The notes under the pieces were generated by a model. That model searched no databases. It was not told where the DNA came from and saw only the letters and a list, made by a program, of their open reading frames with translations. Position numbers and translations under genes: made by a program. A stretch of DNA of 64,000 nucleotides. Origin: Anaeramoeba flamelloides (lineage: Eukaryota > Metamonada > Anaeramoebidae). The stretch is taken from NCBI GenBank assembly GCA_027625915.1, contig JANTQA010000023.1, positions 7,378,001 through 7,442,000 of the forward strand. Direction: 5' to 3'. This document shows, piece by piece, positions 35,089 through 46,200 of the stretch (positions are counted from its first letter, which is position 1; every line of letters starts with the position of its first letter).

Positions 35089-35244
35089 ATGAGAGTTGGT
35101 GTTTGTACAAATATTTTGCAAACCGCTTTAATTCCTTTTAATAAGGAGAACAGATCGAAAGAGGTTTGTGATATTGTTAATTACAATACCCGTAATTATG
35201 AAATAAAAGTTTCAAGATTTACATTTGGCTTTACAAACATATGA
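35089..35244 (+). CDS. possible small ORF divergent from eS24 (51 aa)
   Basis: An ATG preceded by an A-run (AAAAAAAAATG) opens 51 codons to TGA. The product begins MRVGVCTNILQTALIPF and has a mixed, non-repetitive composition (NKENRSKEVCDIVNYNTRNY, then a hydrophobic end). It lies 76 bp from the eS24 start on the other strand, so a shared bidirectional promoter is possible. It is not recognised. TGA is used nowhere else among the confident genes here. It could also be chance sequence in the eS24 5' region, or an exon continuing past an unseen donor. Confidence 0.3.
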   Translation: MRVGVCTNILQTALIPFNKENRSKEVCDIVNYNTRNYEIKVSRFTFGFTNI

Positions 35245-35529
35245 AAACCCAAGAATAATAGAATAAAACACAAAAGTTCAGCAATTCTAAAGGAAGAACA
35301 CAAACAAGATTTTAGGGTCCAAATATATTCATTTTAACTGTGGTTGTACAGAAAAATTATTTGTAGAATTATATGAAAATTGTATCCTTTATTTTTCAAC
35401 TTATGCACATTATCAAAAAAAAGTGATTTTGAAAAATTGTGTTAAAAAGTTATAAAAAGTGTAGTCTACACTATTTAGGTCACAATTGTTAGTGGTTAAG
35501 GAACCTAATTTTGAATCAATAGTTCCACT

Positions 35530-36746
35530 TTAAGGGACTAGTAAACTAAAACAAATCTTCAAGTAATTTTACTAACCAATTAAAAAAAATTTTACCGTAT
35601 CTTGAAATTAAAAAATAAAGTAAAAATCTGATAACTACAAAACATGACTTACTTTTAATACTATTTTCAGAAATGAATTATTGTTTTTAAAAGTTTGATC
35701 CATTTTTCTCATTTTTGAAAAGTTCAAAACCCAACATATTTCCAAATTATTTAAAAATAATTATTTTCTTTGAAAGAAGATTGAAATCTTATTGCATGTA
35801 AAGGAAGTGTACAAAATTACCCTTTAGAAATGAAATCACTAAGTTCTAAAATAACTAAGTTTAAAAAATCTACTTAATCTCAAAAAAAATACAATAATTA
35901 TTTTCAACATGTAAAAAATATAATTTTTTGATTCAAAGAACAGACCAAATCTATTTTTTCGAGGGATTAAATGAAAAAATATGAGAAAAAGGACCAAAGA
36001 ATGGAATTAAAAATTCTCCCGAAATACTTTTTTAAAACCTGGAAAATTCAACTTTTTAATCTAAGAAATACTTTTTAATTTGATTATTTATAATCAATAA
36101 TTATACATCCAATCTTAATTATTTTAGTAAGCCATTAACAACCCAATGATTAAATGTATCAAATATACTTTACATTTATTTCTCAATTTTTTCAAGATTT
36201 TGCAACAAATAAAACAATTCAAATGCATATTTCTAATAATAATAAAAATAATAGATATTATAAATACCGGATTTTAATACAAAAGTTCCTTGTTTATACT
36301 CTAGGTATTTGAAAAAGTATATTGACAAGTCTTTTAAATTTCAAGAAATTGAATAAATATTTGAGAATAAAATAAATGTTCAAATTTTTTAGATCTTCAA
36401 GGATACAATATTTGATTTATTTTTCAGGTATTTTTAAAATAATATTTGAGATACAACGTTACTTGTTCATAAAGACTCTCAAAAATTACTAAAAGTGATA
36501 TTTCTTCAAAAATAAATTTTTTTGCAAATTTTTCTTTTTCTAATTTGATCCAAAAATCAAACAAAAAAGGATCAGATCTTTTGACTGAAAATTCCATTGG
36601 GGAAAAATGAAATCTTTTAAAAATGATTATCCATTTCTCTAAAGTTGACAAACGAAGTTTATTATTGGTCGTAATTGTATCCTTATGTAAATAATTACTC
36701 TATCACCTTTGGGAAAAAAAATAAATAAGAGTTACTAATCCCTTAA
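35530..36746. mobile_element. repeat D, 1.2-kb TTAA-flanked element with short internal frame
   Basis: TTAA (35530-35533) precedes GGGACTAGTAA, and the right end is TTACTAATCCC followed by TTAA (36743-36746). The termini are therefore inverted (GGGAYTAGTAA) and bordered by TTAA on both sides. This fits a TTAA-targeting DNA transposon, probably non-autonomous. On the minus strand 36651-36424 is open for 75 codons with protein-like sequence (MEFSVKRSDPFLFDFWIKLE, EKFAKKFIFEEISLLVIFES), ending TGA. The same frame is recognisable but interrupted in the 38243-39483 copy. No transposase motif is seen. Confidence 0.7.
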
Positions 36747-36962
36747 GAAAAAAACTTAAATAAATAACAAATTAACTTAATTTATATCTCCTTATTTTGA
36801 AAGTTTTTTATTGAAAATCAGTAAAAACTTTGTAGATTTTAGGATCAGTAACATTAAAAATCAACAAACAAATTAGTCAATGCAGTGTAGTTGTAAATTC
36901 ACATCAATAACTTCTATTAAATTTGTATATCTCCATAAAATGGTAAAATAATGTTTAACCCT

Positions 36963-37163
36963 TACAGTCAGTTCCACTTTTAAGAAACAAACTTTGAACA
37001 AAATTTAAGGCACTTAAAAATAATCCCAAATTAAAGCACAAAATTCAAATTTGAGTAAAATACTTTGTGTAAAAAAAAATTCCAAATAAAGTGCCTTAAT
37101 TTGAAAATTTTTTGTAAGTTAATTTTCGTTGAAAGTTTGTGTTTTAAAAGTAAACTGACTGTA
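36963..37163. mobile_element. CAGT-ended MITE with TA duplication, copy A
   Basis: Flanking TA at 36963-36964 and 37162-37163 brackets an element beginning CAGTCAGTTCCACTTTTAAG and ending AAAAGTAAACTGACTG. Most of the 197 bp is an imperfect palindrome containing TTTAAGGCACTT and its complement. TA duplication plus CAGT termini are hallmarks of Tc1/mariner elements, so this is inferred to be a mariner-type MITE. Copy B is at 57626-57824. Confidence 0.82.
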
Positions 37164-37206
37164 AATATTTCAACCAATTATCTTTTCTTCTCATGCTAGG
37201 TCTCTG

Positions 37207-37248
37207 TTTTTTTTTTTTTTTTTTTTTTTTTTTTTGGGGGGGGGGGGG
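37207..37248. repeat. T29-G13 homopolymer junction
   Basis: About 29 T followed directly by 13 G. A G run of this length is exceptional in such AT-rich DNA, and could form G-quadruplex or reflect a sequencing or assembly artefact. Confidence 0.9.
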
Positions 37249-37469
37249 ATTCTAGATTCGTCCAATGCACATTGTATAAAAAAATAATAAAGAAAATAAA
37301 TCGAGATAGCCAATTACATCCATTTCTGTTAAATACCTATTTAGTAAATGGGCAATACTAATTTGTAATTAGACTGGAGTTATATTACTTTTATCGAAAT
37401 AATGCCTGCAAGGGGGTTTAATCTGCATTTCAAAATAAAAAAACCTTTTTCTTTTTTAAAGAAGGTCTT

Positions 37470-37880
37470 TACGTTAATTAATCAAAGAAACTGGTAATAA
37501 ATATTAAGTAAATATGATATTTGTTTCTTATAATTCTATTATTAAAAAGAGGATTCAAAAAAGAAGGGTCAAATATTAAAAATTATCTCAAAAAATCAAG
37601 ATAATTTTTAAGAAAAAAATATCTATTAAAATAAAAAAATTCAGTAAAAATTGTGAAAAATGCGAATAAATTTTCTACAAATTTTATGATATTTTAAATT
37701 TTACCAATATATTAATGTATTTGCTTTCAAAATTGATTTGGGATTCAGTATACAGTTTGAGTTGTTGGTTAGGTGTTACATTTAAACAAGAAGATGAAAA
37801 AGTATAGCTATATTTTGAAATTCGGTTATTGGCTTTGGAGACACTTTCCTTTGACCACTGTTCTATTTATTATTTAAATA
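37470..37880 (+). repeat. dispersed repeat, copy 2 (partner near 3280-3720)
   Basis: Colinear with 3280-3720 (AATCAAAGAAACTG, GGGTCAAATATTAAAAATTA, ATCTCAAAAAATC, GCTTTCAAAATTGATTTGGG). Diverged and non-coding. Confidence 0.5.
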
Positions 37881-38242
37881 AAAGATCTGAAAAAAAAAAA
37901 AAAACAATTTATGTTTAGGAAACCCAAATTAAGTTTGAAAGGGCTATTTTATTTCTCTTGATAAGGCCTTTTTTTCCAAAAACTTTCTCAGAGTGTTTTT
38001 ATTTGACATTTTTATCGTAAGTTTTTGTATATTATTATCAAAATCTTCTTCTCTCAAAGTTTGAAATTTTTTCTTGAAGACATTCTTTGGGGGGGCAAGA
38101 TTAAATGTGGCTCGAAAAAAATGTGTATTGGGTTTGTTGTAAAATTAAAAAATATCAACATAACTAACTAAGCCATTCTTTTGTTATAAGTTTGGAAATA
38201 AAATAAATCCAAAAATATTTTAGGTGTGGATGAAAAAAAATA

Positions 38243-39483
38243 TCTTTATAGTGCTAGTAAACAAAAAAAAATCTTCAAGTGAAATTAATAACAAATTCAA
38301 AACAATTTTATCACATCTTGGAATTGAAAAATGGTCTAAAAATCATATTTCTAAGAAGCAAGCAAACTTACTTTAATAGCTAATTTCAGAAATGAAATTA
38401 TTGTATTTCAAAGTTTGATCCATTTTTCTCATTTTGGAAAAGTTCAAAATTCAATATATTTCAGAACTATTCAAAAAAAAATATTTTCTTTGAAAAAAGA
38501 AAGAAATATTATTGTTTATGATTTTGTGTACAAGAATATACTTTAAAAATAAAACCGCTAAGTTCTGGAATGACTCAGTATAAAAAATCTACTTAATACC
38601 AAAAAAAATTAGAATAATTATTTTAAACTTAAAAAAAATCTTATTTTTTGATTCAAAGAAACAGTTAAAATTAATTTTTTGTTTTTATTGAATAAAAGAA
38701 TACAAGAAGAAGAAAAAAAAAACAATCAAATAAAAAATTCACCAAAAATATTTTTTTAAAACCTAAAAATTTCAACGAAAAATCTAAAGAAATAATTTTT
38801 AATCTGATTATTTATAATCAATAAACAATAACAGAATTTTTCATTTTTATTTCATGGGATATAAACAACACAAAGATTAAATATATCAATAGAGTTTACA
38901 ATTATTTCCCAATTTTTTAAAGATTTTACAACGAAAAAAAAAAAAAATTCCAAATTAATAATTCTAATAAAAAAAAAAAAAATAGATATTATCAAATAAC
39001 TAATTTTAATAATAAGAGTTCCTTGTTTATACTATGAATATTTGAAAAGGAATTTTGCATAGTCTTTTAAATTTCTTGAAATTTAATAAATATTGGTGAA
39101 TAAAATAAATGATCAATTTTTTCAGATCTTCTGCAAGGATTCAATATTTATAATTATTTTTATTTTATTTTTAAAATAAGATTAAGGGTTCAAGAGGTTA
39201 TTTGTTCAAGCATAGTCTCGGAAATTACTCAAAGTGAAATTTCTTCAAAATAAAAATTTTTTGCAAATTTATCTTTTTCTATTATGATCCAAAAATCCAA
39301 AGAAAAATGATCAGATCTTTTGACTGAAAATTTCATTTAGGAAAAATGAACTGTTTAAAAATGATAACACATCTCGCTAAAGTTGATAAAAAGATGTTGT
39401 TGATTTGGATTTGATTGTATCCTTGTGTAAATAATTACTCTATTACCTTTGGGATTAAAAAGAAATAAGAGTTACTATTCTCT
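38243..39483. repeat. repeat D, decayed copy 2
   Basis: Full-length colinear relative of 35530-36746, from GTGCTAGTAAACAAAA to GAGTTACTATTCTCTT. Shared stretches include GATCCATTTTTCTCATTTT, ATTTTTTGATTCAAAGAA and TTGTATCCT-GTGTAAATAAT. The terminal TTAA and GGG/CCC are lost and the minus-strand frame is interrupted. An older insertion or an ancient segmental duplicate. Confidence 0.72.
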
Positions 39484-40287
39484 TGTCCAAGTTATTCTGG
39501 GTTATTGAACTAAATCAAAAAGAAAGATCACGTTTGTAAAGAAGGAAATTTTTAAGTTTACACTTTTACAAAAAATGGGAATTGTCAACAAAATGATAAA
39601 AAAAACTTAATTTTGTCAGTATAATTAAAGTAGCTGTTTAACCAAATAGAATCACAAAAGTCATTTTTCTGTGATCTCAAATTAAGTGAATAATTCAAAT
39701 ACCTCCCTACTCAAGATTTTGCAAGAAAAATCAAAAAATATAATATCAAAATAACCCTTTAGATTGAATTAGCATTCGAGTTTCCAAAAATAGAGAACAA
39801 CAAAAGACCGTTAAACAAGTTCCAATAATAAAATTGTTTTTTTTTTTAAACTTTTGATAATGTTGACTACCAGGTAACCAATTTCAAAAAAAAAACTTCG
39901 TTTTAAATCGAAAATTTATTCTTTATCGTAAATCTTCTAATTTTGTATTTTCAAATTGAATTCATAAAAAAGAAATAAGGATTTTTCCTTATAAAAAATT
40001 TTTTTTTTTTTCAATCAAAAACTAGAATTTTTAATTGTTCTCACCAACTAAGGGGGGATTGACAGTCAACACAGATCAATTTCTTTTCAAAGAATGGAAA
40101 ATTCTTAAATTTACAAAAAACAAATTTATTTTCAATTCCATTTTCTTATTTTTACATCCTAACTCCAAGTAAGAACATTTCAAAAAAAAAAATTCGACAC
40201 ACATTTCAGCCATCATAATTAAAACTAACACTTTTCTTTATTTCTTATTTTCTTGTAATTTTTTCCAACAAGATTGTCCGCTTTAAC

Positions 40288-43200
40288 ATGGGAAATCGAC
40301 AAAAAAAAAAAAGGTTAAAAAAACAAGCACTCAAAACCAAAGAAATCGAAGAAATGATGAAAAAAGAGAATAGCGAAGATTCAAAAACAGTCAACCTTTT
40401 AATTTTAGGTAAGCAAATTTCAAGAACACAAACCTTTTTTATTTTCAGACAACTTTTTTTCCTCTTAACTCGATCAAAACAGAACCTTTTTTTTTCACAA
40501 CTTTTTCTTTTTTCAAACAAAAAAATATGAAAAATTTTTTTTATTAACTTTTTTTTTTTTTTTTTTCAATTTTTGCTTGTTTATCGGTTAATTAACTTCT
40601 CATCAAACAAAGGAACTGGCGAATCTGGTAAGTCCACATTTTTAAAACAATTAATGATCCTGTACAAGGGAGGCTTTAAACAAAACGATAACGAGCTTTA
40701 TAAGAAAGCGATCCGAACGAATCTGATTCGCCACATGAAAATTTTGATCGAGGCCATTGGCGATCTTGACATTGAAGTGAAGAGCGAAACACAAGAAATT
40801 ATCAGAAAGTTTGTTCCAAAGTCTTATTTTTCTGAAGAAGATCTGACACCCAAGGTTGTTGAACAGATCAAAACTATGTGGAAGGATCCCGGCTTCAAAG
40901 AAGCTTTTCGTAGGAGAATCGAATTCCAACTTCCCGATACCTCAAATTAGTATGACATTCTATTTCCGTTTTTACAATCTCCGTCTTGCCCTTTCTTTCT
41001 TTCTCCCTTTTTTTCAACAATCTCCCTTTTTCCACTCCTTTTCCGTGAATGGAATCTGAAGATTTCTTTTTTTTTTTTGCTAATTTGGAAATTTTTTAAA
41101 TTCAGAAATTACATGAACTAACGGACCTCTTCTTTTTCTTTTTTTTTACTTTGAAACAATTCTTTGTTTAAACAATTTTTTCGAAAATCTGTGATTGGTT
41201 TTCAAATTGGGCTCTATAATCTAATATAAAAAAAACAACATACAAAGTTATTTTGATAATTGTGAAAAAATTGGTGAGAATGATTTTATTCCATCAGAAA
41301 GAGATATTTTGTTATGCCGTATCCCAACAACAGGCGTTAATACCCTATGTTTTAAAATTGGAAATATACCTTGGAAGTAAGACTTGTTTCTTATTATCAA
41401 TTATTGATTATTAATTCTTAGTTCTTTATTATTTCAAAACAATTTGGTTGTCAATTTACAATCTTTTTCAAATAATTCGACAAAATTAATCTTCAAATAA
41501 TACAACAAATAGGGTGATTGATGTTGGTGGTCAAAGATCAGAAAGAAGGAAATGGATTCACCAATTTGAAGAAGTTACACTAATCTTATATGTATGTTCA
41601 CTTTTTATCTTTTTTTTTTTTTTTATTTTTATCTTTTCTTTTGGTTCAACTTAACGTTTGAGTTTTTTGTTAACTTTTTTTTTCATAAAAAAAAAAACGA
41701 ATTATTCAATCAAACAAATAATATTTGTTGTCAAATAAATTTAATAAAATTTTCATTCACCTTTCCAAAAAATTGTTATAAAGGTCTCAACAAAAATTCA
41801 ACTCTTTGACCACACAAACCATTCTTTATAACGAATTTCCCTTTTGAATTTAACTCTTTTGTCAATAAATTTTTACTCTTTGAGAGGTAATTGTGTTTTT
41901 TTTTGGAAGAAGAAATGAAGATTTTGTTCAATTGAATTTTCAATTAACAGTAGACACATGATTCTTTTTAAAATTAAACTGCTAACCACACATTCAACTT
42001 TTCACAATGAATAACCAAAACAATATTTTTACAATTTTACAAAAAAATACCCTACCATTACAACAACTCTTTTTTGGATTTTAAATTCGATAAAATTTTT
42101 ATCTCATCTTCTTTACGTTATTGACCCCCCCCTCGAGCTAACAATTAAAACCATTGGTGATGGATCAATTTTTAATATTGTATTAAGAATTTCTGAAAAG
42201 ACTGATAAACGCAAAAAAATATTCCTGAAAATTTTTACTTGATTTTCCATTTTTTAAATTTTTTTTTACTTTATCCTTGAATAAAGAAAATTTTATTCTC
42301 TCAAATTCCAAGAATTGATAAAAAATTGTTGATTTTTGAAATACTCTTTGATATGAAATGTTCTGAAAATAGAGTTAATAAATTTATAAAAATGAAAATG
42401 GAACGTAAAATTTTTTTATAATTTTTGAAATTTAGCAGTACTATTAAAATCAAATTGTAATAATTAAAATTTTATCTCAATAGTTTAATAAAGAAACTTT
42501 TATTAAATCTTTCAAAACATCATTTCCAATTGGTTTTGTAAAGATCTTGAGATTTGTTTAGCAAATAATTAGTGAAATATTTTGGAACTTGAAATAAAAA
42601 TTTTCATTTCTTAATTAGAAAATAACAGGATATAAAGACAACTTACTTTATTATAACCGCTTTAAAACAGTGGGGAATTAAGAGTTTTAAAAGGCGTTGC
42701 CCAGGGCGAGTATAAGGGTGAATCAAATAGGCCGAGCAACACCTTTTGAAACTTTTAGTAAGCACTTTTTCATAACAGCTTTATACTTTTTTTTGAAAAT
42801 TAAAATTTGTGTCTATTGAACTAAGAAAATGAAGTGAAATTATTTACCCAGTTGAAATTTCAAAATTAGCAAATTGTATCTTAAAAAATTACACTTATAA
42901 TTGGGAAAACGGACCACAAACAATAATTAAAATAATTAAAATGCAACCTAAACTCATTTTTTAACACCCAGTTTTGGTCAATCATCCGGATTTTAGATTT
43001 GACAGTTACATTTTCTGGTTAAAAATCAAAAACAAAAATAAAAAATTGATTTTAACAGTAGCTGTTGCTAAAAAAAAGTTGGCTATTTTTTTTTATTAAT
43101 ATTATTAATTAAACTTTTAAAATTTCAAAAAGAAAATGTTCATCTTTTTTTTTGATTCTCTTTTTTGTCACTCTTGTGAAAAAAAAAAAAAAATTCAAAT

Positions 43201-46200
43201 CATTTCTTTTCTTTGAAGGATTAGATAAAAAATGAAAAATACTTTTATGTGTGTTTAAATCTAGATGTTGAAACGTTTAGCATTTGACTTTAAAGCCAAA
43301 TATAACACACACTATTATGTATTTTATAAAACCATAAATTTGTTAATTTATATTTTCAGAATAATTAGAGAAAAATGAAACTTAAGGAACCTTATTTCAA
43401 AAATTCTGTAATATTTTTTTTTTATTCAGAATTAAATTTTAAATTATCAATTTTTTTTTTTTTTTTGAAATAAAAAAGTGTGTAAATTTTATAATAAATC
43501 GAACAACAAGACATATTTTTTATCTTATTCCTTATTGAAATAAATACTAATTATTACTCTAATAATTTTTTTTTTTTTTTATCTAGGATTTTATACAAAC
43601 TCCATTCCCGAAAATTTGTCCACACTCAAAATCAAAAATGGGCAAAAAAAAACACAATTTTTTGTATTTTTCCAAACATGATATTAAATTGCATTTGAGT
43701 GACCCAGTGTCAATGTTTTTATATCTGTAAAACCTTTTTGTCCAAATAAAAGAAAAAAATAAAAAACCAAAAATAAAAATCTATGTGTTCCAAAATGATG
43801 ATATGATCATAACAAAAAAATTTATTTCAAAATTTGTTAAAATTTCATTAATAATTATTGAGTTGACAAATGGTTAGATACCATCTACCAATTGTAAATA
43901 ATTTTTGTATTTAACTAAACTCAACTTGAACTTTATAAAAATCATTGAAAAAAATTTTTTTTCAGATAAAACGAAAAAGATTCAGTACCAGAAAAAAGGA
44001 AATGAAAACAAAAGAGAAAAGACAAAAAATGAAAAAAATGGTAAAAACACATTATTTCCAAATTTAGAAAAGGAGTGTAGTATTGCCATTCTTGAAACTG
44101 TTTTAGTCGTGTCCAACTTTTTGGATTTTGGTTTACATGCTATACATGTGTTATATAAAATGAAAATTTATAATAAAAAACCCTTACAACTTCGGATATC
44201 CTATTGAACATGTTGTCTAAAAAAATGAACAAATTTTATACCAATTTTTTTTGTTATAAAATGTGTTATAATATTTGTAACTTGTTATAAAATCTGTAAA
44301 ATGGGATAAAAGATATTATAAACTTTAATTATTTAATCAAAAACAAATTTCTTAAAAATGTTATAGAAGTGCTTTAAATTATCAAACTGATGTAGTAAAA
44401 ATTTAATTACAATTTTAAAATGAAATTCTTGATTAATTATATTTTAAGAGAAGTAAACATAAAATGAAATTCTATTAAGACAAATTATTAGAGGAGATTA
44501 AAAAAAAGAAAAATAAAAATAAGATTTAACTTAATATTTGAATTTATTGTTTTTCAGGAAAAAATTAAAAAAAAGAAAGAAGTAAGAATGAATTTATTGT
44601 TCGAGTTAATAACATATTTTTCAAGGGATACTTTGGCAATTTATCAAATTGCCTCAAGACAATTTGTGACAATTCTCATTTAAAATGTAAAGAAATGATC
44701 TTCAAAATATTCTCCAATTTGGATCATAAAAATCATTTAATGTTATTTTTTAAATGGAAAATTTACCAAGAAATTTTGGCATACGTGAACTCGAACACCT
44801 TTATAAGGATCGTAAAAATGAAAAAAAAAAAATAATCACGTTTTTCTAAAGTTAAAAACACTCTCAATAAACAACTTTAACGTTAAATGATCGTATTGTC
44901 AATGATTTTGATCATAGAGTTACGTTGAATTGTTACATTGTCTCCACAAACCATTAATACGTTCCAACCCTACTATGAAAATTTATAAGACATAGAAATT
45001 GGTTGTCTATTATAAAATTGTGTTTTTTTGAAATAGAAAATCCAATTTCCATCATAATATAAAATTTTCAACTTCTCTTACTTCATTCGGGTTATTTTAT
45101 TTTGAAACACCAAGATAAAAATTAAATTTTCTCAAGAAAAGAAATCACAGAAATCATAGAAACCCTGGAAACTTGAAAGTATTTTTCGATCTTTGTTTTT
45201 AAATTGTAAAAACCTGAGATTTTAACAATTTTGGAAATTGAAGATCAACTGTAAGTATTTTTTATGAATTTGTTTGTCAATTCCCAAAACAAAAAAATGG
45301 ATAACTTATTTTTAAATCTAGTAATATAAATTTTATGGTTTATAATGAACTTTAATAACCCTTTTACGGTTTGTTGTACGAAATATAATTTCGGAATAGA
45401 AAACCAATTTCAGTGTCTTATAAATTTTCATGGTAGGGCTGGAAAGGCTGTATTAATTATTACAAAGGCAGTGTTATTTTGTCTTATTTTAATTTTGTTT
45501 TTTTTTGTTTTTCCTTGAATTAAATATCTCCCAGCCATGACTAAGAGGAGAGTGTCTCTCCTCGAATTGTTTTTGGAACAACATGATCCATGCCAAACGC
45601 ACTTCACATTTTTTTTTGTTTTTTGATACCAATGTTTTTTTGGTTTGGATCGTTTCTCTAAAAACCCAATTTGTTGTATCAAGAAAAAATGGGTTGAGGT
45701 TGTGTGGGAAAGGTTTGAAGAATTTTTCATCAAAGGATCTTTTCGAAAATTAAGTTTGGGAAAATTAGTCAGTTTTTTTTGTTTCAAAAAAACATTATTG
45801 TATCGGTTGAGAAAAAATGATCTTTTCTTTTTGAGGAAATGAGGATTTTGGAGGATTCAATACAACACACAATACTTTATCAAGCTTTTATCAAATTCTA
45901 ACCAAGCCTGTAAATAACAAACAATAAATCCAAATTTTTTGCTTTTCTCCTTATTTTGGGATTTTATATGTAGAGCACATACCCTCTAAATCAATAAATG
46001 AGAACAAAAAAACAGAGAAGAAAAATTATTAACAAGATCTCAGGGTATGGCACTTTCATATAAAAAGAAATTTTCTCAAAAAGCCGTTTTTTGCCAACCT
46101 TCTTTTTCATTTTGAGAATACCAGTAGAGATAATTTGAGGAAAAATATATCATTTTTTCCTTCTTAGATCTCGATTAATAAAATTTTATGAGAATTAACA

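Larger units (their letters stand above)
35245..40287. other. intergenic spacer made largely of repeats
   Basis: 5 kb before the G alpha gene. In order it holds the intact-ended repeat D (35530-36746), a CAGT-ended MITE (36963-37163), a T29G13 tract, a copy of another repeat (37470-37880) and a decayed repeat D copy (38243-39483). The last 800 bp show only A/T-rich sequence with no recognisable promoter. Confidence 0.65.

Noticed and set aside
42690-42760. Possible tRNA gene
   Set aside because: The GC-rich patch lacks A-box and B-box consensus and the stem does not fold as a cloverleaf.
43905-44207. 100-codon frame inside G alpha intron 4
   Set aside because: No ATG start, the middle is Lys/Asn-rich low complexity, and the 3' half overlaps the MITE-like repeat.
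45428-45842. Opposed open frames in a slightly GC-richer patch of intron 4
   Set aside because: Neither strand gives a continuous recognisable protein. May be a relic, but it cannot be assigned.
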